NCBI GenBank assembly: GCA_030148625.1
Contig: JASBTC010000464.1
Coordinates: 1 to 21,969, forward strand
DNA from: Sphingobium sp.
GTDB lineage: Bacteria; Pseudomonadota; Alphaproteobacteria; Sphingomonadales; Sphingomonadaceae
DNA length: 21,969 nt
Direction of reading: 5' to 3'
Shown here piece after piece: positions 15,946 to 21,969 of the stretch (the first letter of the stretch is position 1; each line of letters starts with the position of its first letter). The notes below the pieces were generated by a model. It worked only from the letters and a program-made list of their open reading frames with translations. It was not told the origin of the DNA and made no database searches. Both the position numbers and the translations under genes were made by a program.

Positions 15946-16229
15946 CGAAAGTGGCGATGGAGAATATCAACAGTCCCGACCGGCCGATCCGCGTCGATGC
16001 CGACAAATATCACGCGATGCGCGACGCGATCCTCGCGGTCCTGCCCGCGTCTGCCCCCGGCCTGACCGTCGCCGAGGCCAAGGCACGATTGCTGCCGCTG
16101 CTGCCCGAAGCGCTGTTTCCGGGCGGCGCCAAGGCCGGCTGGTGGCTCAAGGGCGTTCAGCTCGACCTGGAAGCAAAAAAGCTGATCGCGCGCGAGGATA
16201 CCAAGCCGCTGCGGCTGCACCGGCTGTGA
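15942..16229 (+). CDS. DUF6958-like small protein, coupled to the GFA-type gene
   Basis: This encodes 95 residues, cytoplasmic. The sequence has the layout MENINSPDRPIRVDADKYHAMRDAILAVLP, then GLTVAEAKARLLPLLPEALFPGGAKAGWWLKGVQLDLEAK and KPLRLHRL. I recognise this as the DUF6958 style: a winged-helix-like small protein with a conserved FPGGAKAGWWxKxVQLDLEAK block. Its function is unknown. ATG 15942 overlaps the upstream stop by 4 bases, so translation is coupled and the two products may act together. Confidence 0.8.
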   Translation: MTKVAMENINSPDRPIRVDADKYHAMRDAILAVLPASAPGLTVAEAKARLLPLLPEALFPGGAKAGWWLKGVQLDLEAKKLIAREDTKPLRLHRL

Positions 16230-16253
16230 CGCGCTGAAGGATCGCCGGGGCGG

Positions 16254-16511
16254 TTACGCCTTGGGCGTCACCCAGATATCGACGGGCGCGGCGAACTTGC
16301 CGGGTGCGGGCTTGCCGATATCGATCCGCTCCGCGGTCACCAGCTCGCCCGACTTCAACGTGAAGCTGGCATAGGGACGCGGCATACGGCCGAAACTCAT
16401 TTTCTGGATGGGCTCGCCCGTGGCGGAATTCATGATCGTTGCGATGATGCTCATCGCGCGCCGGTAGCGGTCTTTCGGGACCGATTTCAACCGTCGTCGC
16501 AAAAGAATCAT
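16254..16511 (-). CDS. Small hypothetical protein coupled to the Lrp gene
   Basis: This encodes 85 residues that I do not recognise. The segment SATGEPIQKMSFGRMPRPYASFTLKSGELVTAERIDIGKPAPGKFAAPVDIWV looks like a short beta-rich soluble domain. No signal peptide or cysteine is present. ATG 16511 overlaps the Lrp stop as ATGA, which supports a real coupled gene. A second in-frame ATG at 16454 would give 66 residues and remove a very basic N-terminus (ILLRRRLKSVPKDRYRR), so the true start is uncertain. Confidence 0.5.
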   Translation of the reverse strand: MILLRRRLKSVPKDRYRRAMSIIATIMNSATGEPIQKMSFGRMPRPYASFTLKSGELVTAERIDIGKPAPGKFAAPVDIWVTPKA

Positions 16512-16969
16512 CGATGCGCGTGACTACGCATGGCGAAACTCGAGGTGATGCGCGAAACGCCGGGGAGCCGCGACAGCACCGTTGCGTGGAAGCGCTCATA
16601 TTCGGCCATGTTCGCGATCTGCAGGCGCAGAACATAATCGCCGTCGCCCGTCATCAGATACCATTCGCGAACCTCGGGATGGTTGCGCAGCCCCTGTTCG
16701 AAGCGCGTCAGATATTCCTCGGTCTGGCGGTCCAGCGCCACCTGGACGATCGCGGTCATGCCTTCGTCGGGCGAGCTGCCGGCGATGATCGCGGTATAGC
16801 CGCGGATCACGCCCGAGCGTTCGAGCATCCGAACCCGGCGCAGACAGGCCGAGGGTGACAGCCCGATCTTCGCCGCCAGCGCGCCATTGGTGATGCGGCC
16901 GTCGAGGCGCAGCGCGGTGAGGATGCGGCGATCGATCTCGTCAATGGCGTGCATGCAATATTCTTTCAT
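16508..16969 (-). CDS. Lrp/AsnC-family transcriptional regulator, probable regulator of alr-dadA-ridA
   Basis: This is a protein of about 150 residues. The N-terminal helix-turn-helix is IDEIDRRILTALRLDGRITNGALAAKIGLSPSACLRRVRMLERSGVI. The C-terminal RAM (effector/oligomer) domain includes REWYLMTGDGDYVLRLQIANMAEYERF. It is transcribed away from alr-dadA-ridA, and Lrp-type proteins beside dadA genes (DadR in Pseudomonas) activate them in response to alanine; I infer the same here. The start is uncertain: ATG 16969 has AAGGA directly abutting it, while ATG 16954 (MHAIDEIDRR) has a weak AAAGA at good distance. The stop overlaps the start of the small gene behind it. Confidence 0.93.
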   Translation of the reverse strand: MKEYCMHAIDEIDRRILTALRLDGRITNGALAAKIGLSPSACLRRVRMLERSGVIRGYTAIIAGSSPDEGMTAIVQVALDRQTEEYLTRFEQGLRNHPEVREWYLMTGDGDYVLRLQIANMAEYERFHATVLSRLPGVSRITSSFAMRSHAHR

Positions 16970-17074
16970 TCCTTCGAATAATCTGCGCTTTTAGCCGCAT
17001 TTTCGATCAATTCCAGCAGCAACAGACGGAATATTCGGCATCATCGACGCTACATCATCCCGAGGAGGTGATGC
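16970..17074. promoter_or_regulatory. Divergent lrp / alr control region
   Basis: This 105-bp region holds both promoters. It contains short AT-rich blocks, including GGAATATTC at 17028-17036, similar to GCAATATTC inside the lrp start (16955-16963), and arms ATTCC (17010-17014) and GGAAT (17028-17032). These could be Lrp half-sites, but the match is loose. The alr ribosome site AGGAGGTGAT (17063-17072) is an almost perfect anti-16S complement and fixes GTG 17075 as the start. Confidence 0.45.
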
Positions 17075-18211
17075 GTGGAGAAGGATGCCTGTCCCAGCGC
17101 GGCCAGCCGGCTGACGATCGACCTCGACGCCGTGCGGGCGAATTTTGCGGCAATTGCCGCAGGGGTGTCGCCAGCCCGGTGCGGCGCGGTGATCAAGGCC
17201 GATGCCTATGGACTGGGCGCTCCGGCAGTCGCCGCCGCACTCCACCGCGAGGGGTGCCGCGCCTTCTTCGTCGCGCATCTGTCCGAAGCGATCGCCATTG
17301 CCCATGTCCTCGATCCCGATTGCGAGATCATGGTGCTGAACGGGCTGGAACCGGGCAACGAGACGCTCTGCGCGGATCGCGGTTTCGTGCCCGTGCTCAA
17401 CGCCCCCGAACAGGTCGACGCCTGGCGCGCGCTCGCCACCCAGCGCGGACGCCCGCTGCCCGCCGCGCTCCAGATCGACACGGGCATGTCGCGGCTCGGC
17501 ATCGATCCTGACCATGCCGCACGGCTGGCGGACGACCCCGCTTTGGCCGGGCAGATTTCGCTGCGCCTGCTGATCACGCATCTCGCCTGCGCCGACACGC
17601 CCGATCATCCAGCCAATGCCGATCAGCTCGCGCGTTTCGCAGCGGTCCGATCGCTGTTCCCGACCGTGCCCGCATCGATCGCCAATAGCGCGGGCGCGGC
17701 GCTGGGTAGCGATTTCCATCTCGATCTCGTGCGCGCCGGACTCGCATTGTTCGGCACGACAGCGTCGGGGGCGGGCGTATCGCCGCGCCCCGCCGTCCGG
17801 CTCGATACGCGCGTCGTCCAGATCCGCACGATCGCGCCCGGCGACGGGGTCGGCTATGGCCTGACGCATATCGCATCGTCGCCGCAAAGGCTCGCCACGC
17901 TCGGCATCGGCTATGCCGACGGCTGGCCGCGCAGCCTGAGCGATCGCGGCGCCGCCTGGTTCCAGGGCGTACGCCTGCCGATCGTCGGCCGCGTCTCGAT
18001 GGACTGCATGACGGTGGACATCACCGCCCTGCCCGACGCCGCGCTCGCCCAGGGCGATTTCGTCGAGCTGATCGGGCCGGACCAGTCGCCGGTCGAGGTC
18101 GCGCATGACGCCGGCACCATCGACCATGAAATCCTGGCGCGGCTCGGGACGCGCTTCCAGCGCCTGTATCTCGAAGACGGCGCCACACTCATCCAGTCAG
18201 CGGGGGTTTAG
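17075..18211 (+). CDS. alr: Alanine racemase
   Basis: This is a 378-residue fold-type III PLP enzyme that interconverts L- and D-alanine. The PLP-binding lysine is Lys41 in [11 protein letters not shown], and the other catalytic residue is Tyr280 in [10 protein letters not shown]. Family blocks [32 protein letters not shown] and the C-terminal YLEDGA are present at normal length. With dadA directly behind (5-nt gap) and an Lrp regulator divergent, it most likely serves alanine catabolism (the DadX role) as well as, or instead of, cell-wall D-alanine supply; which one cannot be told without knowing of a second alr. The start is GTG 17075, set by the strong ribosome site. Confidence 0.95.
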   Translation: MEKDACPSAASRLTIDLDAVRANFAAIAAGVSPARCGAVIKADAYGLGAPAVAAALHREGCRAFFVAHLSEAIAIAHVLDPDCEIMVLNGLEPGNETLCADRGFVPVLNAPEQVDAWRALATQRGRPLPAALQIDTGMSRLGIDPDHAARLADDPALAGQISLRLLITHLACADTPDHPANADQLARFAAVRSLFPTVPASIANSAGAALGSDFHLDLVRAGLALFGTTASGAGVSPRPAVRLDTRVVQIRTIAPGDGVGYGLTHIASSPQRLATLGIGYADGWPRSLSDRGAAWFQGVRLPIVGRVSMDCMTVDITALPDAALAQGDFVELIGPDQSPVEVAHDAGTIDHEILARLGTRFQRLYLEDGATLIQSAGV

Positions 18212-18216
18212 CAGCA

Positions 18217-19473
18217 ATGAAGGTCGTCATCCTGGGCGCGGGCGTCGTCGGCATCACATCGGCCTGGTATCTCGCAAAGGCGGGCCATGAGGTCGTCGTC
18301 ATCGACCGTCAGCCCGGCCCCGCGCTCGAAACCAGCTTTGCCAATGCCGGCGAGATATCCCCCGGCTACGCATCGCCCTGGGCCGCGCCCGGCATTCCGA
18401 TGAAGGCGATACGCTGGCTGATGATGCGCCACGCGCCGCTGATCCTGCGCCCCAATCTCGACATCGAGATGGTGCGCTGGGTGGCGTCGATGCTGCGCAA
18501 CTGCACCGCCGCGCGCTACACGCTCAACAAGAGCCGGATGGTCCGCCTGGCCGAATTCAGCCGCGATCAGCTCGCCGAAATGCGCACCGAGCTCTCGATC
18601 GACTATGATCATCGCGAGCAAGGCACGCTGCAGCTTTTCCGCACCCAGGCGCAGCTCGACGGCAGCGCCAAGGATATCGCGGTGCTGCGCGATTACGGCA
18701 TTCCCTATGAAGTGCTCGACCGCGACGGCTGCGTGCGTGCCGAGCCCGGCCTTGCCGGCACGCGCGACCGCTTCGTCGGCGGCCTGAGGCTGCCCAATGA
18801 CGAGACCGGCGACTGCCAGATCTTCACCACCAAGCTGGCCGCGCGGCTCGCCGGCATGGGCGTCGAATTCCGCTACGAAACGCAGATCGAGTCGCTTGCC
18901 GTCGAGGGCGGCAAGATCGCCGGCGTCCGCACCGATCGCGGCCTGGTTTCGGGCGATCAGTATCTCGTCGCGCTCGCCAGCTTCTCGCCTGCTTTGCTCA
19001 AGCCGCTCGGCTTCCATGTGCCGGTCTATCCGGTGAAGGGCTATTCGATCACCGCGCCGATCGTCGAGGCCGATCGCGCACCCGTCTCCACCCTGCTCGA
19101 CGAAAGCTACAAGATCGCGATCACCCGGCTGGGCGACCGTGTCCGCGTCGGCGGCATGGCCGAGATATCGGGATATAGCCGCGACCTGCCCGAACGGCGC
19201 AAGGGCACCCTGCTCCACTGCGTCGACGATCTTTTCCCCGGCGCGGCCGACCTGTCCGACGTCAGCTACTGGTGCGGCCTGCGCCCGATGACGCCCGACG
19301 GACCGCCGATCCTGGGGCCGACCGCGATCCCCAACCTTTACCTCAACACCGGCCACGGCACGCTCGGCTGGACGATGGCGTGCGGTTCCGGCCATGTCAT
19401 CGCCGACATTATTTCGGGCCGCGCGCCCGAAATCGATGCGGACGGGCTGTCGATCGCACGCTATCGAGCCTGA
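18217..19473 (+). CDS. dadA: D-amino acid dehydrogenase, FAD-dependent
   Basis: This is a 418-residue membrane-associated flavoprotein that oxidises D-alanine and other D-amino acids to imino, then keto acids, passing electrons to the respiratory chain. The N-terminus is the FAD dinucleotide-binding site [21 protein letters not shown] followed by [33 protein letters not shown] and the C-terminal [18 protein letters not shown] and [15 protein letters not shown] complete the DadA signature. Length is normal. ATG 18217 lies 5 nt after the racemase stop without a strong ribosome site, so coupling is likely. RidA follows 23 nt later. Confidence 0.96.
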   Translation: MKVVILGAGVVGITSAWYLAKAGHEVVVIDRQPGPALETSFANAGEISPGYASPWAAPGIPMKAIRWLMMRHAPLILRPNLDIEMVRWVASMLRNCTAARYTLNKSRMVRLAEFSRDQLAEMRTELSIDYDHREQGTLQLFRTQAQLDGSAKDIAVLRDYGIPYEVLDRDGCVRAEPGLAGTRDRFVGGLRLPNDETGDCQIFTTKLAARLAGMGVEFRYETQIESLAVEGGKIAGVRTDRGLVSGDQYLVALASFSPALLKPLGFHVPVYPVKGYSITAPIVEADRAPVSTLLDESYKIAITRLGDRVRVGGMAEISGYSRDLPERRKGTLLHCVDDLFPGAADLSDVSYWCGLRPMTPDGPPILGPTAIPNLYLNTGHGTLGWTMACGSGHVIADIISGRAPEIDADGLSIARYRA

Positions 19474-19496
19474 TCACACAAAGGAGAACTACCCAA

Positions 19497-19844
19497 ATGA
19501 GCATCGTCAGACTGAAATCGGGCCCGCGCATGAGCCAGGTCGTGATCCATGGCGGCCTGGTCTATCTGGCCGGCCAGGTCGGCGCGCCGGGCGAGGACGT
19601 GCGGGCGCAGACCCGCGCGGTGCTGTCGTCGATCGACGCGTTGCTGACCGAAGCGGGCACCGATCGCTCGCGCATCCTGACGGCGACGATCTGGCTCGCC
19701 GACATGGGCGACTTCGCCACGATGAATTCGGTGTGGGAAGAGTGGGTCGATCCCGCCACCGCCCCCGCGCGCGCGACCGGCGAAGTGCGCCTGGCGACCG
19801 ACGAGTACAAGGTCGAGATCATCGTCGTCGCCGCGCTTCCCTGA
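19497..19844 (+). CDS. RidA-family enamine/imine deaminase
   Basis: This is a 115-residue YjgF/YER057c/UK114 protein. It hydrolyses reactive enamine/imine intermediates to keto acids. The active-site arginine is Arg92 in APARATGEV, and a family Glu (107) lies in KVEIIVVA; the start VVIHGGLVYLAGQV is typical. Downstream of dadA, its likely substrate is 2-iminopropionate from alanine oxidation. ATG 19497 has AAGGAG 10 nt upstream (19481-19486). Because other RidA subgroups lack the Arg, its presence supports real deaminase activity. Confidence 0.92.
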   Translation: MSIVRLKSGPRMSQVVIHGGLVYLAGQVGAPGEDVRAQTRAVLSSIDALLTEAGTDRSRILTATIWLADMGDFATMNSVWEEWVDPATAPARATGEVRLATDEYKVEIIVVAALP

Positions 19845-19858
19845 GGCAGAACATCGAC

Positions 19859-19913
19859 GCGAGGGCGGATCTCGGACCGGCGATCGATCGCCGGTTTGAC
19901 ATGCCGCCCTCGC
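19859..19913. terminator. Nested palindromes after ridA (probable terminator-like structure)
   Basis: Outer arms GCGAGGGCGG (19859-19868) and CCGCCCTCGC (19904-19913) pair perfectly and enclose a separate perfect 20-bp palindrome ACCGGCGATCGATCGCCGGT (19876-19895). The RNA would fold into a long stem with an inner hairpin just 15 nt after the ridA stop. There is no T-run, so it may be a processing barrier, a protein site or a non-classical terminator. Confidence 0.55.
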
Positions 19914-19996
19914 ATCGCCACATCACCATCATGGTCAAGCAGATCATCCACGGGCGTTATCGCCACCATTCAGGGCAGCTCGCCGCGCGCAGCTAG

Positions 19997-20033
19997 CCCC
20001 GGGCTTCCTTCGTCACCCTAACGAAGCCCGGGG
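19997..20033. terminator. 11-bp GC-rich hairpin upstream of rnk
   Basis: CCCCGGGCTTC (19997-20007) and GAAGCCCGGGG (20023-20033) pair perfectly around a 15-nt loop that itself can form an alternative CTTCGT/ACGAAG pairing (20008-20013 with 20021-20026). No T-run follows on either strand. It may end the alr-dadA-ridA transcript or lie in the rnk leader. Confidence 0.5.
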
Positions 20034-20091
20034 AGACAGCATCGAAGCATCCGGCCGTTTCCGCCCATGCGGACGCCGCACCCTGAAAGCC

Positions 20092-20514
20092 ATGACCATG
20101 ACGACAGCGTCGGAGCCGGCACAAGGCCGCCCGCCCATCCACCTCATCGACGCCGAATGCGAGATGCTGACCGCGCTCGCGCTTCGCATCGAGGACGCCC
20201 AGCCCGTGCTCGCGGACCTGCTGCTGACCGAGATGGAGCGCGCCGAGCTTCATCCCGCCGATGCGCTGCCGCCGCGCACGGTGGCGATGAACAGCGTGAT
20301 CTCGTTCGTCGACGAACGCAGCGGCACGCGGCGCACCGTCCAGCTCGTCTATCCGCAGGACGCCGATATCGAGGCCGGGCGCATCTCGATCCTGACCCCC
20401 ATCGGTGCCGGCCTGATCGGCCTTGCCCAGGATGCGTCGATCGTCTGGCCCGACCGCGACGGCCAGGAACGGCTGCTGCGGATCGTCCAGGTCGAACCGG
20501 GAGAGTCGCCTTGA
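20092..20514 (+). CDS. rnk: Rnk-type regulator of nucleoside diphosphate kinase / GreA-GreB C-terminal domain protein
   Basis: This is a 140-residue protein. A short helical N-terminal part (residues 15-55, IHLIDAECEMLTALALRIED) is followed by the GreA/GreB C-terminal domain: MNSVISFVDERSGTRRTVQLVYPQDADI, GRISILTPIGAGLIGLAQ and DGQERLLRIVQVEPG. Rnk proteins bind RNA polymerase near the secondary channel but lack the long coiled coil needed for transcript cleavage, as here. ATG 20092 with GAAAG just upstream was chosen; another ATG two codons later is possible. The stop overlaps the next start (TGATG). Confidence 0.87.
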   Translation: MTMTTASEPAQGRPPIHLIDAECEMLTALALRIEDAQPVLADLLLTEMERAELHPADALPPRTVAMNSVISFVDERSGTRRTVQLVYPQDADIEAGRISILTPIGAGLIGLAQDASIVWPDRDGQERLLRIVQVEPGESP

Positions 20515-20732
20515 TGGAGGAACTCGCCCGCTATCGCTGCGTCGGCGACGACGGCACCCGTGTCGCCGTCGTCGAATATCGCTATGTCCACACCGCGCGC
20601 GGCGACAACGGCATCCGCCGTCACCTGGGCGCGACCAAACTCACGCTCGAGACGGGCGAGCCCGTCCGCTACATCGATCCGGTCAGCTTCGAAGTGATCG
20701 ACACCGGCGAAATGATCCGCCGGCTATCCTGA
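20514..20732 (+). CDS. Small conserved hypothetical protein coupled to rnk
   Basis: This encodes 72 residues that I cannot name. It has a beta-rich soluble layout: RYRCVGDDGTRVAVVEYRYVHTARGDNG, KLTLETGEPVRYIDPVSFEVIDTGEMIRRL. No signal peptide or membrane segment is present. ATG 20514 shares one base with the rnk stop, which indicates translational coupling. A short single-domain protein with the ending 'ETGEPVRYIDxxxFEVxxTGE' appears conserved in sphingomonads from memory. It ends 11 bp before the convergent gene. Confidence 0.68.
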   Translation: MEELARYRCVGDDGTRVAVVEYRYVHTARGDNGIRRHLGATKLTLETGEPVRYIDPVSFEVIDTGEMIRRLS

Positions 20733-20743
20733 CGGCAGTCCCG

Positions 20744-21025
20744 TCAACCGCCCGCCCATCGCCAGCGCGGCCGGGCGGCGATCAGCATATCCGACGCCGG
20801 ATCGTGAATCGGCGTCGCGAACATCAGCCCGACCTCGACTCCCTCCCGCTGAGGCCTGCTCGCCTTCGGTCCGGCACGCGGCACCGCCGCGGCCGCAAAC
20901 GCATCGCAGCGCGCGGCAAGGTCGAGGAGATGCGCGCGCACCACCTCATCACTGGTGCGCGCGGCGATCCGGCGGCAGGTCTCGGCCTGCCCGATCCAAT
21001 GGCCATAGCCAGGGGTGACGCTCAT
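20744..21025 (-). CDS. Small hypothetical helical protein coupled to the YbhB-like gene
   Basis: This encodes 93 residues. The first half, YGHWIGQAETCRRIAARTSDEVVRAHLLDLAARCDAFA, is a helical pair of the style seen in many short alphaproteobacterial proteins ('YRxxAEECRxLA...TRxxLLxMAxxWExLA'). The second half is Ala/Pro/Arg-rich without a motif. Its function is unknown. ATG 21025 overlaps the upstream stop by 4 bases, so it is the second gene of a two-gene unit. Confidence 0.65.
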   Translation of the reverse strand: MSVTPGYGHWIGQAETCRRIAARTSDEVVRAHLLDLAARCDAFAAAAVPRAGPKASRPQREGVEVGLMFATPIHDPASDMLIAARPRWRWAGG

Positions 21026-21645
21026 GCCGGCGACGATGCCAGGCCGCGTCCGCCGACCGGTGCTTCCTCACCGCGCGAATAGGTGGCGACGAGCATGCCG
21101 GCGGCTAGCACATTGCCGGCCAGCGCGCCGACAACGCCCGACCGGCCGGGATTGTCGCCGATGTCCGGGGTCGTCGAGAGCGCGAAAAGCTGGAACACAA
21201 AATCATGCGGTCCGTGGCCGGTCGGCGGATCGGGGGGCAGCCAGCCTTCGGCCAGAATGCTGTTGCGCCCGACATCGCGGCCATCGGCATCGCCGGCGCC
21301 ATCGTCCGCGATCGCACCCTCCGCCAATCCGGCTTCACCGGGCGGAATATTCCAGACGATCGCATGGACGAAGGGGCTGGTGGCGGGCGCGTCGGGATCC
21401 TCGACGATCAGCGCCAGGCTGGTCGCGGCGTCGGGCACGCCGCTCCATATCAGGGGCGGCGAGATGCCGGCGCCATCCGCGGTGAAGCGTTCGGGCAGCC
21501 GGGCGCCATCGGCGAAGGCCGGGCTGCGCAGATCGATGAAACCATCGCCGAGCCCCAGTTCTTCCTGCGCGATGACCAGTTTCGAATGCCCTGCCCGCAC
21601 GTTGCGAAGCAGGCTGCCGAGCCAGTGTGGAACATGTTGCAGCAT
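21022..21645 (-). CDS. YbhB/YbcL-family (PEBP, Raf kinase inhibitor-like) protein
   Basis: This is a 207-residue phosphatidylethanolamine-binding-protein-fold protein. The anion-binding pocket motifs are SLALIVEDPDAP (Asp83-Pro87), FVHAIVWNIPP (His94) and GHGPHDFVFQLFAL. The opening FIDLRSPAFADGARLPERFTADGAGISPPLIW is typical of bacterial YbhB/YbcL. The first 35 residues form an unusual N-terminal extension (MLQHVPHWLGSLLRNVRAGHSKL) without a signal peptide. ATG 21645 has AAGGAGG 8 nt upstream; the frame is open further upstream, but that part overlaps the repeat element and lacks such a site. Function in bacteria is poorly defined. Confidence 0.9.
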   Translation of the reverse strand: MLQHVPHWLGSLLRNVRAGHSKLVIAQEELGLGDGFIDLRSPAFADGARLPERFTADGAGISPPLIWSGVPDAATSLALIVEDPDAPATSPFVHAIVWNIPPGEAGLAEGAIADDGAGDADGRDVGRNSILAEGWLPPDPPTGHGPHDFVFQLFALSTTPDIGDNPGRSGVVGALAGNVLAAGMLVATYSRGEEAPVGGRGLASSPA

Positions 21646-21820
21646 CGCGGAGCCTCCTTGCCGATCCCGGGACAACACCCGAGAACGATATTGGCTCCCG
21701 CATGCACGGAAGTGCAGGTCGGCGACGGAGATTTGGCAGGCTGTCAAAGGGCTGAGCGCGGCCCGAGGGGAGTCTATACTTTGCTGTCGAGACATAATTT
21801 GTGCCTGCCGCAGCGCCTGC
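21646..21820. other. Intergenic region upstream of the YbhB-like gene
   Basis: This stretch should hold the promoter of the minus-strand YbhB-like gene. TTGACA occurs on the minus strand at 21747-21742, but no matching -10 lies at the right distance, so I do not call it. I see no gene or other structure here up to the repeat element. Confidence 0.4.
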
Positions 21821-21953
21821 TCCCTCGCCCCCTTTAGGGGGAGAGGGGGGCGTCGGGGCAGAATCGAGCTTCGGCGCCAAGGCCTCTCCCTACGTCCCCC
21901 TCTCCCGACCTCGCTGCGCTCGGCCACCCTCTCCCCCTAAAGGGGGCGAGGGA
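21821..21953. mobile_element. MITE-like element with 27-bp perfect inverted ends
   Basis: Ends at 21821-21847 and 21927-21953 are perfect reverse complements over 27 bases (core CCCTCGCCCCCTTTAGGGGG on the left). They enclose 79 bp containing further CCCTCTCCC-type blocks and CTCGCTGCGCTCGG. There is no open reading frame, so it is non-autonomous, and I see no clear target-site duplication. Similar 'CCCTCTCCC...' dispersed repeats are common in sphingomonad and Xanthomonas intergenic DNA, from memory. Confidence 0.7.
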
Positions 21954-21969
21954 AGCATGCCATCCAGCC

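Noticed and set aside
19901..19996. Possible 31-residue ORF between ridA and rnk
   Set aside because: No ribosome site, begins within the palindromic structure and has no recognisable pattern.
21719..21747. Consensus-like promoter with TTGACA on the minus strand
   Set aside because: No -10 match at 16-18 nt spacing.

Overview
The DNA is uniformly GC-rich. The gene content (PutA with a C-terminal ALDH-like domain, a lipidated PQQ alcohol dehydrogenase, an Rnk-type GreA/B C-domain protein, small DUF6151/DUF6958-type proteins, and a dispersed palindrome with core CATTCCCGCGAAAACGGGAATG) points to an alphaproteobacterium, most likely a sphingomonad (Sphingomonas or relative). This is a judgement from protein style and repeats, not from a marker gene. 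I see no tRNA, rRNA, CRISPR, integrase or transposase, and no region with clearly foreign composition.

Layout. 1-1659: 3' part of putA. 1683-1728: a perfect 20-bp inverted repeat between convergent genes. 1741-2040 (-): small phasin-like protein. 2143-2952: exported beta-barrel-type protein. 2963-5092 (-): PQQ/heme c alcohol dehydrogenase. 5284-12579 (+): a tightly packed five-gene operon (SWIM zinc-finger protein, DUF5691, MoxR-type AAA+ ATPase, DUF5682, VWA protein) in which three junctions overlap and the fourth has a 4-nt gap. 12584-13624 (-): membrane-anchored alpha/beta hydrolase. 13823-14661: a small secreted cysteine-containing protein and a compact stand-alone asparaginase N-domain. 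14678-16229: a TetR regulator facing a GFA-type/DUF6958 pair across a perfect 15-bp operator-like palindrome. 16254-19844: an Lrp/AsnC regulator (with a small coupled gene behind it) divergent from alr-dadA-ridA. 19859-20033: two large palindromic structures. 20092-20732: rnk plus a small coupled gene. 20744-21645 (-): YbhB/PEBP-like protein plus a small coupled gene. 21821-21953: a MITE-like element with 27-bp inverted ends.

How genes work together. The alr-dadA-ridA genes form an alanine catabolic unit: racemase makes D-alanine, the FAD dehydrogenase oxidises it to an imine/pyruvate, RidA removes the reactive imine, and the divergent Lrp protein is the likely regulator. PutA and the PQQ dehydrogenase add proline and alcohol oxidation.

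The most interesting locus is the five-gene operon. It pairs a MoxR ATPase and a VWA adaptor (as in RavA-ViaA, NorQ-NorD and CbbQ-CbbO) with a SWIM protein, a helical HEAT-like protein, and a DUF5682 protein whose N-terminus shows the two Gx2H motifs and intervening Glu expected of a TIKI/TraB/EreA-like hydrolase. The families occur elsewhere, but I know of no established function for this set; it could be a protein-remodelling or stress/conflict machine.
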